Source of the DNA: a virus
Length of the DNA stretch: 35,520 bases
Reading direction: 5' to 3' (one strand)
Virus record (IMG/VR): IMGVR_UViG_3300030106_005215
Span: 1-35,520 of that record
In this document: in pieces, positions 1 through 9,982 of the stretch
Layout of the letters: each line of letters starts with the position of its first letter
How positions within the stretch are numbered: the first letter of the stretch is position 1
Position numbers and translations under genes: made by a program
Notes under the pieces: generated by a model
Databases searched by the model: none
Told to the model about the DNA's origin: nothing
The model's input: the letters and a program-made list of their open reading frames with translations, nothing else

Positions 1-2
1 TC

Positions 3-431
3 CTTGATCCAGATCAGTGGAAGCAGGTTGTCGATAGCGCAACCATTGACGCAGATTACAATGGTCTTCAAGTGTGGGAGAAATTGTCGCTAGACAAGAC
101 AGACAACATTCCTTCGGTTAAAAATAGTCTTACCGGAACGATTAGACCAATTTCAGAATTGTCTTATTCAGGTCATAAGGATTTCCGTAATCCAATCTCT
201 GAGTGGTTTGACCATCATCCAGACAGAGCTGAGGGTTCCAACATTAAGCCTGTATATGTAACAATACAGAAGCCGAAGAATGACCTTCCCGCAAGATATT
301 GGTTGGATGCACCGAGTCAAAGCGACTACGACAAGTATGATACGATAACACACCTAGAATATCCTGACGCACCATTCAGAATGATGTTACAAGACAATGA
401 GCAGAATATCCGTAATATGGTGGGCAATTAA
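3..431 (+). CDS. 3' end of a gene cut by the window edge; unknown virion-region protein
   Basis: The frame is open from the first full codon at position 3 to TAA at 429-431. This is the C-terminal 142 residues of a longer protein, and the in-frame GTG at 72 is probably not the start. I do not recognise it with confidence. The stretch around residues 65-100, with a phenylalanine/aspartate-rich segment followed by NIKPVYVTIQKPKND, resembles the 'PVYL-x-I-x-NP' region of the ADP-ribosyltransferase-like domains found in phage large polyvalent proteins. That is only a weak resemblance. It is followed two bases later by the next gene, so it belongs to the same plus-strand virion-type operon. Confidence 0.7.
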   Translation, partial: LDPDQWKQVVDSATIDADYNGLQVWEKLSLDKTDNIPSVKNSLTGTIRPISELSYSGHKDFRNPISEWFDHHPDRAEGSNIKPVYVTIQKPKNDLPARYWLDAPSQSDYDKYDTITHLEYPDAPFRMMLQDNEQNIRNMVGN

Positions 432-433
432 TT

Positions 434-1399
434 ATGGCTGATAATAATAAAGTTTCACCTGAAGTCCTTGAATACTGGGAGGGCATGAAGAATCTAGAGG
501 CAGATGGCGGTGGCCCTGTATCTTCACCAGCAGAGGGATCCATTGAAGAGTTTTTGCAGAGGGTGGATCAGGAGGAGTATGATCCAACCGAGAGAATAGA
601 TCCTATACCATCTAATCCGACCAGCCCTGAGGATGTGATACGAGCAGCACGATCAATGCAGAATATGGCCGCACCTGTTAAAGGCATTGAGTGGCATCAC
701 AACCCAGAGACTGGTGAGAAGATGGGTCGCCGTTGGAACTGGGGGCCGGGGCTAACCGAGGAAGAGCAATGGATGTATGACAAGATAGAAAATACATCTA
801 TACCTCAAGGGGCACAGGAATATATAAACTTAGCTAACATGTCTAAGGGCCTCATGGGAACGTCACCTTCAGCTGTGGGGATTAATGACTATAAGCAGAG
901 ATATCAGCTAGCCTATGAGACGCTATCGAATCATTTAAAAGATCCTATCATGAGGAATGCGCAGTCTGAAATCAATACAATGAAGTCCGATCCGACATTT
1001 TTATCTCAACCGGAAAACTGGGGTAGAGCTAAGAGGTACTTCCCCAATATTGATTCGGATCACTTGGGTCTATTTAAAATGCAGCCCGCGATCAATGAAT
1101 CAGGTCAGCAGTATATCGACAAGCAAAGATATGTTCCGGGACAAGACCCGGCGATGTTTTTGGGTGAACCCGATAATGATTTAATGATGCAGGCAATGGC
1201 TGAGGATAAGGCTAGGGCTCTGCATCGCATCTCTACTTCACCACCCGGTAGTTTCAGGGATCAGCTATCTAGAGATTTTGCTGAGCTGTCACAGATGTTT
1301 AGAAATATGAATCTGATGGGTCTAGAAGTTCCTCAGGCCGGATATTCACCAGAATTTTTGATGGATGCTGAGGAAATAATCAGAGGAAATAGGCAGTAA
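434..1399 (+). CDS. hypothetical virion-region protein, 321 aa
   Basis: ATG at 434 follows the previous stop by two bases and the stop lies two bases before the next ATG, so this is the middle gene of a tight three-gene unit. The protein is hydrophilic, rich in Met, Glu, Pro and Asn, and has no signal peptide or membrane segment. The first 60 residues are acidic and probably flexible. A Trp-rich patch (GRRWNWGPGLTEEEQW, about residues 97-112) is the most distinctive piece. No family is recognised. Its place before a giant virion-type protein suggests a structural or ejected protein, which is inference from position only. Confidence 0.75.
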   Translation: MADNNKVSPEVLEYWEGMKNLEADGGGPVSSPAEGSIEEFLQRVDQEEYDPTERIDPIPSNPTSPEDVIRAARSMQNMAAPVKGIEWHHNPETGEKMGRRWNWGPGLTEEEQWMYDKIENTSIPQGAQEYINLANMSKGLMGTSPSAVGINDYKQRYQLAYETLSNHLKDPIMRNAQSEINTMKSDPTFLSQPENWGRAKRYFPNIDSDHLGLFKMQPAINESGQQYIDKQRYVPGQDPAMFLGEPDNDLMMQAMAEDKARALHRISTSPPGSFRDQLSRDFAELSQMFRNMNLMGLEVPQAGYSPEFLMDAEEIIRGNRQ

Positions 1400-1401
1400 A
1401 C

Positions 1402-4400
1402 ATGCCAAGATTTATTCCACTAACTTCAGGACTACGTGCGCTTCCTACTAATACCGTTGATATGACACCGGCATTACAGGAGGAGTCTGCTCGTGGAATA
1501 TTAGATTCCATGAAGGACTGGGGCATGTCTGCCCTAGGGTATGTGGGTGAGACCTTAGACAAGTTTGGCCGACCAGTTAGACAGGGTTTAGCTAGTGTCT
1601 TCAACCCCGACCATGAGCTTAATGTTAGTGAACTATTCTCTTGGGTTCCACTCTCAGACACTATCGGGCTAACTGACCCAAAGAATATTGCTTATGGGGA
1701 AGACATCACAGGGTGGGACGACTCTGACTCTTGGATAGATAACGTAGCCAACTTCGGTATTGAGGTTATTGCTGACCCGCTAAACTTCGTTACGTTTGGT
1801 GGCAAGGGGGCAATGACATCCATCGGTAAGTCCATGAACAAGATGGGCAAGATGGATGAGGCTGTAGATCTGTACGCCTCCAATGTAATGAAGCGGCATC
1901 CCAAGTTTGGGACAGAGGACTTTGTTCCAAAGAAAGAAATTATCACTAGTGTGCCAGCTAGAGATATTATTAATAACTATCGTGACCACCTGAGGACACA
2001 TGCTGGAAGGCCGGGGTCTGGATTAGCCTCAGTTAATAATTTTGATAATCAGCTTAGCGCAACGCTCAAGACAGAGGGCATAGAGACCGCTAAGCAAATG
2101 GACGATGCGCTAAATAATACACTAGGTGGCATGTTTGGTGTTGGCCCACTACCGTTTATGCAGCCGACCCGAGTTATGGGTCAGGGTGGTAAATATTCTA
2201 AGCCAATGTCCAAGGTGTGGGACTGGATGGGAGATAAGTTCAAGCAGACTCCTGTCCTGCGTGAGCTATGGAGTACGTTTAGCATGAAGATGGGAGGCGC
2301 ATCCACCCGTCTTGGCCGATACTTCATGGGGAAAGGCATCGACAACATGAATGATGCCACAGCCATGGCCAATCTCCATGCCGCTAAGGCTCTTAGAACT
2401 CTTGAGGACTCTGGTCTGTATGATGTGGCTACCGCCGGAAGCCAAGAGGCTGTGATGCGGAACTGGATGGACACACGTAGATTTCTAGAATGGAATCAGG
2501 AGTCTGTTAATAAGCTTAAAAAAGATGGCGACATGCAGGCTTATAAGGCAGCTATGATAGCTAAAGATAGGATGGATGAGCTATTTAAGCAGGTTCCTCA
2601 GGAGGTGCGGGGAGAATTGATGCTGCTTAAAGATATGCAACAGCATGTATTCGATCATGCAAGAGCCTTAGGCGTAGATCTCAATCCCCTTAACGATCCA
2701 GAAATAAACTATTGGAGAAGAAGGCTTAACGATCTTTATGATAATGTTGAAAACGATGTCGATGTAGCTGAACTTCTTGCAGTCAAAACATCCACCCCCG
2801 CCTCCACCTTCAGAGAGGGATGGCTAAAGGGGATACCCGCTGGTTCCGTTGGTATTATGGAACTGAGTCTAGATAAAAATATTTCTGGAGCAATCAGGAG
2901 GGCACAAGCTACAGTAGCAGACCTGAAATCGCAGGGAATTAAGACTGTTCCCCCTGAGCTGAAAGGTATTGGCGGTGCGAACATGGACATGCAGAAGCTG
3001 ATGGATAACCCAGCTGATGCAATAGATGAATACATTACCAATTCAGTCCGATACCTCAAGAAGAGATCTCGCAATCTGGGTGACAGGCTTGAGAGCGTCA
3101 TACCAGTTCATTACGCTGGTTCAGGGAAAAAGATTAATCCCACTACTAGGCATGGTGATGAATATATTAATAACCAGCTTGAGGAGATCGTTCGTAAGCT
3201 TGGCGGGATTGACCCACGCCATGCAGAAGATGGTGTTCCATTCTTCAAGCCTAACGTAGTGGAAGACTTCGTGGACTGGATGCAGCATTCACACCGTGCA
3301 TTAATGTCTGCTGAGGTTACACACGATACTCTAGCTAGTGCTGCTAGATTCTCAGTTGACACTATCGGATCTACGGAAAGGCATCTAACTGTTCGGGAGG
3401 CTATTGATACGATATTTAAGTACGATGATGAAGTCGTTGACGCTCGTGAATCAGCATATAGAAATATCATAGGTCGTTTGGATAACCCAACTCTTGCACG
3501 CCTTGGAAAGATTCTAAAGCAAGAGAATCCTATCAGTCAAACGGATCCACCGGCGCTAATAGCCATGGCTCTGGATAAGCTTAATGTTCCTAGCAGATTT
3601 GCTAAGGATGCACTGGCAGCAATCGGGCTATACACTAACCCCAAGAGTAACTCAGGGTTCATGAGGGCGATACGCTTATGGCAAAATGCTTGGCGTGCGG
3701 GTGTCACTATTATCCATCCTAAGTTTCACGACAGGAACTTTGTTGGTGGTCAGTTCAATAATCTAATATCCGGTCAGTTCAGTGCGAAGAGCCTTAGTGA
3801 TACTACAAATATTTTACTAGGCAATGCCGTTAAAGACGCTAGAAAGATGTTTCCCCATGCTGCAAATGATTTAGAAGCAACCAACATGTTGCTTAATGAA
3901 ATCTATGCACACCAAGTTTTCAATCCTGAGACACCATACAAAGCATTTGATGCAGCGATGGATGATCCAACCAGTGACATGGTACTAATGTCAGCTACCC
4001 CCGGTCAGCGAAGTGTTGGGGAAGGGCTCAGGAGATATTTAGTTGGGACAGATCCAAAAGATGCTGGCATCCTAACTAATAAGGAACTGGGGAATAAGTG
4101 GGGTACAGGTGCAGATATAGTATCGGCAGCAATGGGTATAGGTACAGTTCCCGGAGCAGTATTCGGTAAGGGTGGCTTAGATTTCAGGCCTATATTCGAC
4201 AAGACCGCTAGGAGGGATGTCCCCCTTAATGCCATAGCTGAATCCCGAAAGGATGTGTCCAAGCTGTACGCCATAGGGCATAAGATGTCGTCCTCGGTTG
4301 AAGCATACAATCGTATCTCCCCATATATTACGCTCAGGCGACAGGGATACTCCGCAAAAGAGGCGGCACGCAGGGTGGCTTTAGCACAGGTAGATTATAG

Positions 4401-5220
4401 AAATCTATCTGTAATGGAGAGAAGGTACATAAGAAACTTCTTCCCATTCTACTCCTTCACCAAGGGTATGGTTCCATTCGTAGTGCAAGATGTTCTAACA
4501 CGTCCATCGTCAGGCATACAGGGGCAGCTGATTCAAGCGTTGGGTAGAGCTGAAAGGACAGACGAGCAAGCAGTCTTTGCTCCTAGCTGGATGAGAAAAG
4601 GTTCAGCCCTCAAGGTTGGAACTGATCCAGTTAATCCAAATAGGGTGACATATCTTAGATCAATGGGTCTTCCGTTTGAGGATATAGGCGACTTGATTGG
4701 TGCAGATAATCCGTTTGAAGGATTGATGACACGTGTAGCCCCATGGATTAAAGCTCCGATTGAAAAGGCTATGGGGCACAGCTTCTACTTTGACAGGCCG
4801 CTAGAGCTATTAGAGTCTAAGTATGCTGATACCCCAGTAGGTCAGTTCTTCGGGGTAGGGAATGACCCACTGATTGATCTCATACCGGGAACATCAAGAT
4901 TCCAATCTACCCGTAAGATGCTTAAGGAAGATCCACTTCTCGAAGGGCTGTGGAATCAGATCAAGCCATGGCATACCAGAGAGGCTAGCATCGACAAGTC
5001 TCGTGCGTTTGCTATTCAGGATTACTTGAAAGAGTCAGGCATGATGCCCTCAAATATTATTAAGTCTATACCTGATGTCAGATATTTACCCAAGGAGCTA
5101 GCGCCGCAGCTAAGCCCGAACCAATTGCAACACTGGCTCATGTATCAAGCACAACAGAAGGCGATCCGTCAGGCATCAGATGAGGCACGTAAGCGACGAG
5201 AGGCTGGGCTTCCTAGATAA
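1402..5220 (+). CDS. giant virion-associated protein, large-polyvalent-protein type, 1272 aa
   Basis: This is the longest plus-strand gene. It starts at ATG 1402, two bases after the previous stop. It lacks long membrane segments and reads as a mostly helical protein. Two motifs are typical of giant phage proteins carrying large-polyvalent-protein-associated domains. One is a 'HP-x-FH-x-RN-x-x-x-x-x-x-NN' stretch near residues 771-788 (HPKFHDRNFVGGQFNN). The other is an aromatic 'NFFPFYSFTKG' stretch near residue 1012. In other phages such proteins are internal virion or ejection proteins, so delivery with the DNA is a reasonable inference. No enzymatic motif was recognised. Its end overlaps by 8 bp the end of the convergent tail-fibre gene, leaving no room for a terminator between them. 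Confidence 0.85.
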   Translation: MPRFIPLTSGLRALPTNTVDMTPALQEESARGILDSMKDWGMSALGYVGETLDKFGRPVRQGLASVFNPDHELNVSELFSWVPLSDTIGLTDPKNIAYGEDITGWDDSDSWIDNVANFGIEVIADPLNFVTFGGKGAMTSIGKSMNKMGKMDEAVDLYASNVMKRHPKFGTEDFVPKKEIITSVPARDIINNYRDHLRTHAGRPGSGLASVNNFDNQLSATLKTEGIETAKQMDDALNNTLGGMFGVGPLPFMQPTRVMGQGGKYSKPMSKVWDWMGDKFKQTPVLRELWSTFSMKMGGASTRLGRYFMGKGIDNMNDATAMANLHAAKALRTLEDSGLYDVATAGSQEAVMRNWMDTRRFLEWNQESVNKLKKDGDMQAYKAAMIAKDRMDELFKQVPQEVRGELMLLKDMQQHVFDHARALGVDLNPLNDPEINYWRRRLNDLYDNVENDVDVAELLAVKTSTPASTFREGWLKGIPAGSVGIMELSLDKNISGAIRRAQATVADLKSQGIKTVPPELKGIGGANMDMQKLMDNPADAIDEYITNSVRYLKKRSRNLGDRLESVIPVHYAGSGKKINPTTRHGDEYINNQLEEIVRKLGGIDPRHAEDGVPFFKPNVVEDFVDWMQHSHRALMSAEVTHDTLASAARFSVDTIGSTERHLTVREAIDTIFKYDDEVVDARESAYRNIIGRLDNPTLARLGKILKQENPISQTDPPALIAMALDKLNVPSRFAKDALAAIGLYTNPKSNSGFMRAIRLWQNAWRAGVTIIHPKFHDRNFVGGQFNNLISGQFSAKSLSDTTNILLGNAVKDARKMFPHAANDLEATNMLLNEIYAHQVFNPETPYKAFDAAMDDPTSDMVLMSATPGQRSVGEGLRRYLVGTDPKDAGILTNKELGNKWGTGADIVSAAMGIGTVPGAVFGKGGLDFRPIFDKTARRDVPLNAIAESRKDVSKLYAIGHKMSSSVEAYNRISPYITLRRQGYSAKEAARRVALAQVDYRNLSVMERRYIRNFFPFYSFTKGMVPFVVQDVLTRPSSGIQGQLIQALGRAERTDEQAVFAPSWMRKGSALKVGTDPVNPNRVTYLRSMGLPFEDIGDLIGADNPFEGLMTRVAPWIKAPIEKAMGHSFYFDRPLELLESKYADTPVGQFFGVGNDPLIDLIPGTSRFQSTRKMLKEDPLLEGLWNQIKPWHTREASIDKSRAFAIQDYLKESGMMPSNIIKSIPDVRYLPKELAPQLSPNQLQHWLMYQAQQKAIRQASDEARKRREAGLPR

Positions 5221-8200
5221 CCCTGACTTCTATATTTCCACTACCATCCTGTGTAACAACAGTCTCGCTTCCAGCAGATATCTTTACACCCTGTGCACTG
5301 ATGATCTGGTTTGCACTATGAGATGTTGGTGCTAGTGGGCCAGCCTTAGTCTTAAGTTTGACAGCTCCATCTCCAGTCTGAACTAAAACTATATTGTTAA
5401 GGCCAGAGATATGTGTTCCGGTTGAAACTATCTGGTTTGATAGTGCATTGTTTACAGGTTCGGCAGGCCCGAATCCTTCCAGTATATGCAGCTCACCCAC
5501 GTTATTCTGAAATATAACTACGTTGCTATAGTTTTGGGTGATACTCCCAAGCGATAGTATTGGCTGCTGTATGTCAGCTACAGTTGCATCTGGGGCTGTT
5601 GCAGACATTCTTGCAACTGGGTGGAGAACAGTTGTTCCCGCTGCTATCGTTCCTATCGTCGTGCTGGCCGTAGATGTAGCAGGGTCTATGAATACTACAT
5701 TCTCTACTTCTGCTAAGTACGTGATGATTAGCTGTGGAATTGCAAGATGCCAATTAGGGTTAACGAGGGCAAAATCCTTCCAACGCTGGTTCTTGATAAT
5801 GGGAATGGAATCCCTGCTGCCTGTCGCAAAAAATATATTGCTAGCGTATAGATAATCTGTATCTTCAGGGGGAGCTAAGGTTGGCTCTTCCCAGAATATT
5901 GTTATATGGTTTCCATCCTCCCAGTTTCTATTACTTATAAGATCCTGCATCAAACTGGTTATATCTGTTGTTATAGAGCAGGCTTCGATCTCTGATTCTG
6001 TAACGTCTTCTCTATATCCAAGATCATCGTCAATCCAAGCCCCCCTACCTGCACTATAGTCCTGCTCTACATATGCTGATCTGAGTGATCGAGAGTTGTA
6101 CACTTCTATAGCGTCGTAATCGAAAGCGGGAGAGTCATCATAGTCTCCAAGGTGTATCTTGGCTCTTATATCTCTCCATTGACTTGATTCTGGATCAGTA
6201 ACGATGCTTGTTCCGTATTTGCCCCCTTTGGTGGGCCATGACCTGTATATCTTAATTTCAAATTTAACAACACTCCTTCCAGTTATAAAGTTTCCAAATC
6301 TTAAAAACATTGTATGCAAATATGTGATGGTTGGGTGCGGATACTTGGATGAATCTACTCCCATCATTCTAGGCCAGCTAATCATTCTAACTTGACGAGC
6401 TGTCCAAGGATCATCTGCTGTCCCTCTATCCGTAGGGATCCACTCGCGGTTAATGTCTTGATCTAGGGACATACCATCTCGATTGACGAATCTTGCATCT
6501 CCTCCTCTGCCAATAATCTGGCCCATAGAAGGGTTCCACGTTCTGACTTCCTCTTGTATCGCAGTGACTTTAGTAGATATTGCACTTGATGATGCATCAG
6601 CAGAGTCCACGATACTGATAAGAAGCTCAGATGGAGACTCAACCAGTGCGATGAATGCAGAAGATATTATCGTAATCGCTTCCGGTTGAATTGACGGCAC
6701 CATTGTACCGGATGCTGCTATGTTGGCTGTCTCAGGTGTTATTGTGAGGGGTATTGCGCATGAAGCAGAAATCCCTGCATGTGCTGGAGTAACTATTGTT
6801 TCCAGAGACATGACCACTGCATGTGACATTGATGCAGGTGGTGGAATGACGGCAAGAATATTTTTATGGGCACTTGCCGTTACCGAACAGTGAACAACAT
6901 CTATGGCAAGGGTATCATTGTGCGATGTTGCTGTAACTGATGGGGCTGTAGGTATTACAACAGTTGGGGGAGGCTCTGCTGATGCAGTAATTGTCGCTGG
7001 AGCTGGCGTGTATTCCCGTAAATTATCTACTGCGGTAGCTGTGATGGTTGCGGGTGCCGGTATTACTTCATTGAAGTCATCGGCTGCTGTAGCGGTTATG
7101 GTTGCAACGGATGGCAAGACAGCTAGTATGGTGCTGTGTGATGTTGCTGCTATTGATGCATGTGTTGGGGTAACTACAAGAGGGCCAGTTGCAGCAGTCG
7201 CCGTGATGCCAGCATTAACAGGCTGGACAGCATGTAAGTCTGCGTGTGCAGCTGCTGCGATCCCAGCATTTACAGGGATAACTGAATGTAAATCTGCGTG
7301 TGCTGTACCTGTTATCCCAGCATTCAGGGGTGCAACAGCATGGAGATCTGCATGTGCTGTACCAGTAATACCGGCATTAGTTGGTGTAACATTGACTACT
7401 GATACTGCGGTTTGATCGGCACCAATATCCCACGTATCACCCTCTGCATCCCTATCCCTGCCATCAATGTCTATGTTGACACCAGTTGGGGATGTGCCAA
7501 GATCGACACCCGCACCTACAGCATCTGAACTCGTCTTTATATGGAGATCTTCGGTTCCCGCCGTATCAGAAACAAACAGATCTCCGTATGCTTCTCCAGT
7601 TACAGAGTTTGTTCCGGTTGCAGTACTGTCTGTTGATAAGTTATAGTCTTTCGTCGCACCAGAAAAGCCTGTGCCACCAAATGATTTATCATCACCGCCT
7701 ATAGGTCTTGCTGCAATATTATTTTTCAGAACGGCATCTGTGTCATTCACCGCTATGCAGTATGCATCCTCAGATCCAGATCCGGTTTTGACATAGTACA
7801 CCGTATTGTTGTACAAATTTATCGGATAGTTTGAAGACGCAACTCTAATGCCAAATGCTGAGTCATTGCTGTCCTCAATGTTGTAAACAATATTATTTAG
7901 GCAGTGTCGAGTGTTGGATCCACTCCCGCTTCCCCAGACATAGATTCCATTTACATCGTTGGATTGATTTTTTAGGTCACGAACTATATTGTGCTTGAAG
8001 AATACATCGGTATGTGCGTTTGCACCAAAGTTCATTCCTGAGAGAACCCCTGAACCAGTGCTGCTTAAATCAAATTCAAGCCATTCCACTGTTACATCAT
8101 TACGCTTAAGCACGACAGTGGGTGAGGTGGATCCTGTGTATTGAATTCTTGCTCCACTATTTTCGGTTCCATCATGTCTCTGCGATGATGGAGATGTTAG

Positions 8201-8650
8201 CTTAACGCTATCAAGACCTACCGTTCCGCCTCCATCTATAATGAATCTCTCATTTAGAACCGAGTCGTTGTATACTTCACCAACGGCATCATCTCCACTT
8301 GAATAGTAACTCGTATTATCTAGGTCACTTTCCCATGCAGTGATGGTGCTATAGGTTCTTTTGAATACCCCAGACGCTTGGCTGTATGACATGTCAACGA
8401 TGCCATATGGGTTTGTGGCTGACCAGCCACCTGATATCCACTTGAGCGTGTAGTTACTGCCAGATATATTTGTAACTAGATATACATATACAGTCCCCAT
8501 TCCATTATCGAAATGAACAGAGTCACCAACGCTAACCCCAGTGGGGTCGGTACTGAATGTCACTGTATATGGATTAGATCCTGAACCACTGCTTGGTACT
8601 TCAGTATCAATACTGGTATTTGTGCCAATGCTAGTTGTGACAGTTGCCAT
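5213..8650 (-). CDS. tail fibre/spike-like protein with beta-helix and 18-residue repeats, 1145 aa
   Basis: The N-terminal 100 residues are a small beta-rich domain. Residues about 115-415 look like a right-handed parallel beta-helix: repeated 'NNIVYNI / NNTVYYV / KNNIAARP' turns ending in the DIDGRDRD...DIGAD segment common at the end of pectate-lyase-like folds. Residues about 417-665 hold roughly 14 degenerate 18-residue repeats of the form PxxAxITATAHxxLxAV. A globular region at 700-990 follows, then a beta-rich C-terminal tail. These features suggest a receptor-binding or glycan-processing fibre on the virion surface; no catalytic site could be assigned. The start ATG (8650) overlaps the TAA of the upstream gene by one base. 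It is on the strand opposite to the other virion genes and converges with the giant protein gene. Confidence 0.85.
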   Translation of the reverse strand: MATVTTSIGTNTSIDTEVPSSGSGSNPYTVTFSTDPTGVSVGDSVHFDNGMGTVYVYLVTNISGSNYTLKWISGGWSATNPYGIVDMSYSQASGVFKRTYSTITAWESDLDNTSYYSSGDDAVGEVYNDSVLNERFIIDGGGTVGLDSVKLTSPSSQRHDGTENSGARIQYTGSTSPTVVLKRNDVTVEWLEFDLSSTGSGVLSGMNFGANAHTDVFFKHNIVRDLKNQSNDVNGIYVWGSGSGSNTRHCLNNIVYNIEDSNDSAFGIRVASSNYPINLYNNTVYYVKTGSGSEDAYCIAVNDTDAVLKNNIAARPIGGDDKSFGGTGFSGATKDYNLSTDSTATGTNSVTGEAYGDLFVSDTAGTEDLHIKTSSDAVGAGVDLGTSPTGVNIDIDGRDRDAEGDTWDIGADQTAVSVVNVTPTNAGITGTAHADLHAVAPLNAGITGTAHADLHSVIPVNAGIAAAAHADLHAVQPVNAGITATAATGPLVVTPTHASIAATSHSTILAVLPSVATITATAADDFNEVIPAPATITATAVDNLREYTPAPATITASAEPPPTVVIPTAPSVTATSHNDTLAIDVVHCSVTASAHKNILAVIPPPASMSHAVVMSLETIVTPAHAGISASCAIPLTITPETANIAASGTMVPSIQPEAITIISSAFIALVESPSELLISIVDSADASSSAISTKVTAIQEEVRTWNPSMGQIIGRGGDARFVNRDGMSLDQDINREWIPTDRGTADDPWTARQVRMISWPRMMGVDSSKYPHPTITYLHTMFLRFGNFITGRSVVKFEIKIYRSWPTKGGKYGTSIVTDPESSQWRDIRAKIHLGDYDDSPAFDYDAIEVYNSRSLRSAYVEQDYSAGRGAWIDDDLGYREDVTESEIEACSITTDITSLMQDLISNRNWEDGNHITIFWEEPTLAPPEDTDYLYASNIFFATGSRDSIPIIKNQRWKDFALVNPNWHLAIPQLIITYLAEVENVVFIDPATSTASTTIGTIAAGTTVLHPVARMSATAPDATVADIQQPILSLGSITQNYSNVVIFQNNVGELHILEGFGPAEPVNNALSNQIVSTGTHISGLNNIVLVQTGDGAVKLKTKAGPLAPTSHSANQIISAQGVKISAGSETVVTQDGSGNIEVRVI
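6660..7400 (-). repeat. about 14 tandem 54-bp coding repeats inside the fibre gene
   Basis: The encoded unit is 18 residues long, with consensus P-x-x-A-x-I-T-A-T-A-H-x-x-L-x-A-V. The first units are close copies (NAGITGTAHADLHAV, NAGITGTAHADLHSV, NAGIAAAAHADLHAV), while later units are diverged. The N-terminal end of the array (near 7200-7400) is therefore the most recently duplicated part. The fixed period suggests a regular beta-solenoid or shaft. Confidence 0.8.
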
Positions 8651-9426
8651 TAGAGTAGCCCACTTGTTACCTTATTAACTTCAGTGTCATCAAGTTGTGG
8701 ACTTCCAGAGTCTAGTCTGGCATCAACCATCATCGTAGAATTTCTTACATCATCTACATTAACCCCAAGTTCTGAAGCCAAGTCCCAGTAGGGAACCATC
8801 CACTCTCTGCGGGCGATTAGTATGGGTTCAGGGGTGCCGTTATCTTCCGTGACAGAATGGGTTCGTAGCTCAGCAGTTGGGTGAGAGATATCATCCTCAT
8901 GTCCATGATGCCCGCAACATGAGATAGGAAAGAAGAATACAGATTCAGCTGGAGAGAGATGCCAGTGCTTGTTATTTACTCTGAGATGGTCGGATCGGTT
9001 CTCTATTTCATCCCATAGTATTTGCGAATCGTAATTAACAGATCCACCGTACCAATACTCTGCCCCGGTGGTGCCAAAAATATTATGGCTAGCGGACAGG
9101 AGTCGTCGTCTTAGGTATTCCTCTACGTCTATACGCTCATCAGTAGTCTTGTTATGTACAGTGACTTGACCCGTACCTAGATTGGTACGCTCTACATTGC
9201 CGCCAACACGAACAAACTTATACTCAGAGCTAATGATTAGCCGAGCTTCGTGAATGGTGCCACTTGCGTTGAGTCCAGATACATCATCCAACTGGCGTTC
9301 AGTTGACGAGCATATGGTTTCGGCATTAGCCTTTAATATTCTATCTGTGCTAAACGCTTCAACTATATCCCCATCTTTGTAGCCAGTCGGAGATCCTGAG
9401 TCACCGACCTTGATGAGAATTTCCAT
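8650..9426 (-). CDS. hypothetical tail-region protein, 258 aa
   Basis: The frame is open back to 9477. I choose ATG 9426 because it lies four bases after the upstream stop and gives a compact N-terminus (MEILIKVGDSG...YKDGDIVEAF) that looks like the start of a folded domain. The longer form would overlap the previous gene by 47 bases. No strong Shine-Dalgarno sequence precedes either start. The protein is soluble, with a His/Cys-rich patch (CCGHHGHEDD, about residues 181-190) that could bind metal. It lies between two virion-type genes in a minus-strand operon, so a tail or fibre-attachment role is likely. The family is not recognised. Confidence 0.8.
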   Translation of the reverse strand: MEILIKVGDSGSPTGYKDGDIVEAFSTDRILKANAETICSSTERQLDDVSGLNASGTIHEARLIISSEYKFVRVGGNVERTNLGTGQVTVHNKTTDERIDVEEYLRRRLLSASHNIFGTTGAEYWYGGSVNYDSQILWDEIENRSDHLRVNNKHWHLSPAESVFFFPISCCGHHGHEDDISHPTAELRTHSVTEDNGTPEPILIARREWMVPYWDLASELGVNVDDVRNSTMMVDARLDSGSPQLDDTEVNKVTSGLL

Positions 9427-9430
9427 GTTG

Positions 9431-9922
9431 CTACGACAGTCTGATTTCCATATCCTGCAATGATAGCTTCTGCCCATCAGATACGCTTCGGTCAGATCCT
9501 AGATCCCACCAAGCAATCACTTTATTTGCTGTATTATCGGCAGCACTTCCAGCATTATCCATTAGTATGGCATAGCGTGCGCCATCACCGGAGTTTGGTA
9601 TTGATCCACCGCCAGCAGTCCATTCAATATTTTTGAGTTGAATATGGCCGTAGTTGTTGGATTCTGCTGTGGCATCTGCACTGATAACATCAAAGTCTGT
9701 AGTGCCTCTTGTTACCGATGTTCCACCAGCAGTGTAGTTATTTCCGGTAGCTATCTCCGCACTATTGAGATCGTTCCATGTATCATGGTTTGCATTAGGT
9801 GTAGTAGCTGCGGTAATTAACGCAATGTACATAGTATCATTGGTTGATGCACCGTTCATTTGCTTCCGAAAGGCAGTCTCAAGTATCCAAGCCTTACCTT
9901 TATCTGTTACTCCGCTGGCCAT
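9431..9922 (-). CDS. phage structural protein, 163 aa
   Basis: The sequence follows a pattern I know from many phages and prophages: MASGVTDKGKAWILE at the start, a 'YIALIT' strand, 'EIATGNNYTAGGTSV', 'DGARYAIL' and a closing 'WDLGSDRSVSDGQKL' segment before 'LQDMEIRL'. Members are small all-beta proteins annotated as putative structural or tail proteins. The start is supported by a strong GAGGAGAT ribosome site a few bases upstream. It is the first gene of the minus-strand fibre operon. A 15-bp dyad lies about 60 bases upstream of its ATG. Confidence 0.85.
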   Translation of the reverse strand: MASGVTDKGKAWILETAFRKQMNGASTNDTMYIALITAATTPNANHDTWNDLNSAEIATGNNYTAGGTSVTRGTTDFDVISADATAESNNYGHIQLKNIEWTAGGGSIPNSGDGARYAILMDNAGSAADNTANKVIAWWDLGSDRSVSDGQKLSLQDMEIRLS

Positions 9923-9982
9923 ATCCTATCTCCTCGTTTGACTACTGTGTCTCGTGTGTGAACTTTCATCTGGTACTCCGAA

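Noticed and set aside
6903-7415. 170-codon plus-strand frame over the fibre repeats
   Set aside because: It is antisense to the tandem repeats and its own repeats simply mirror them; there is no ribosome site.
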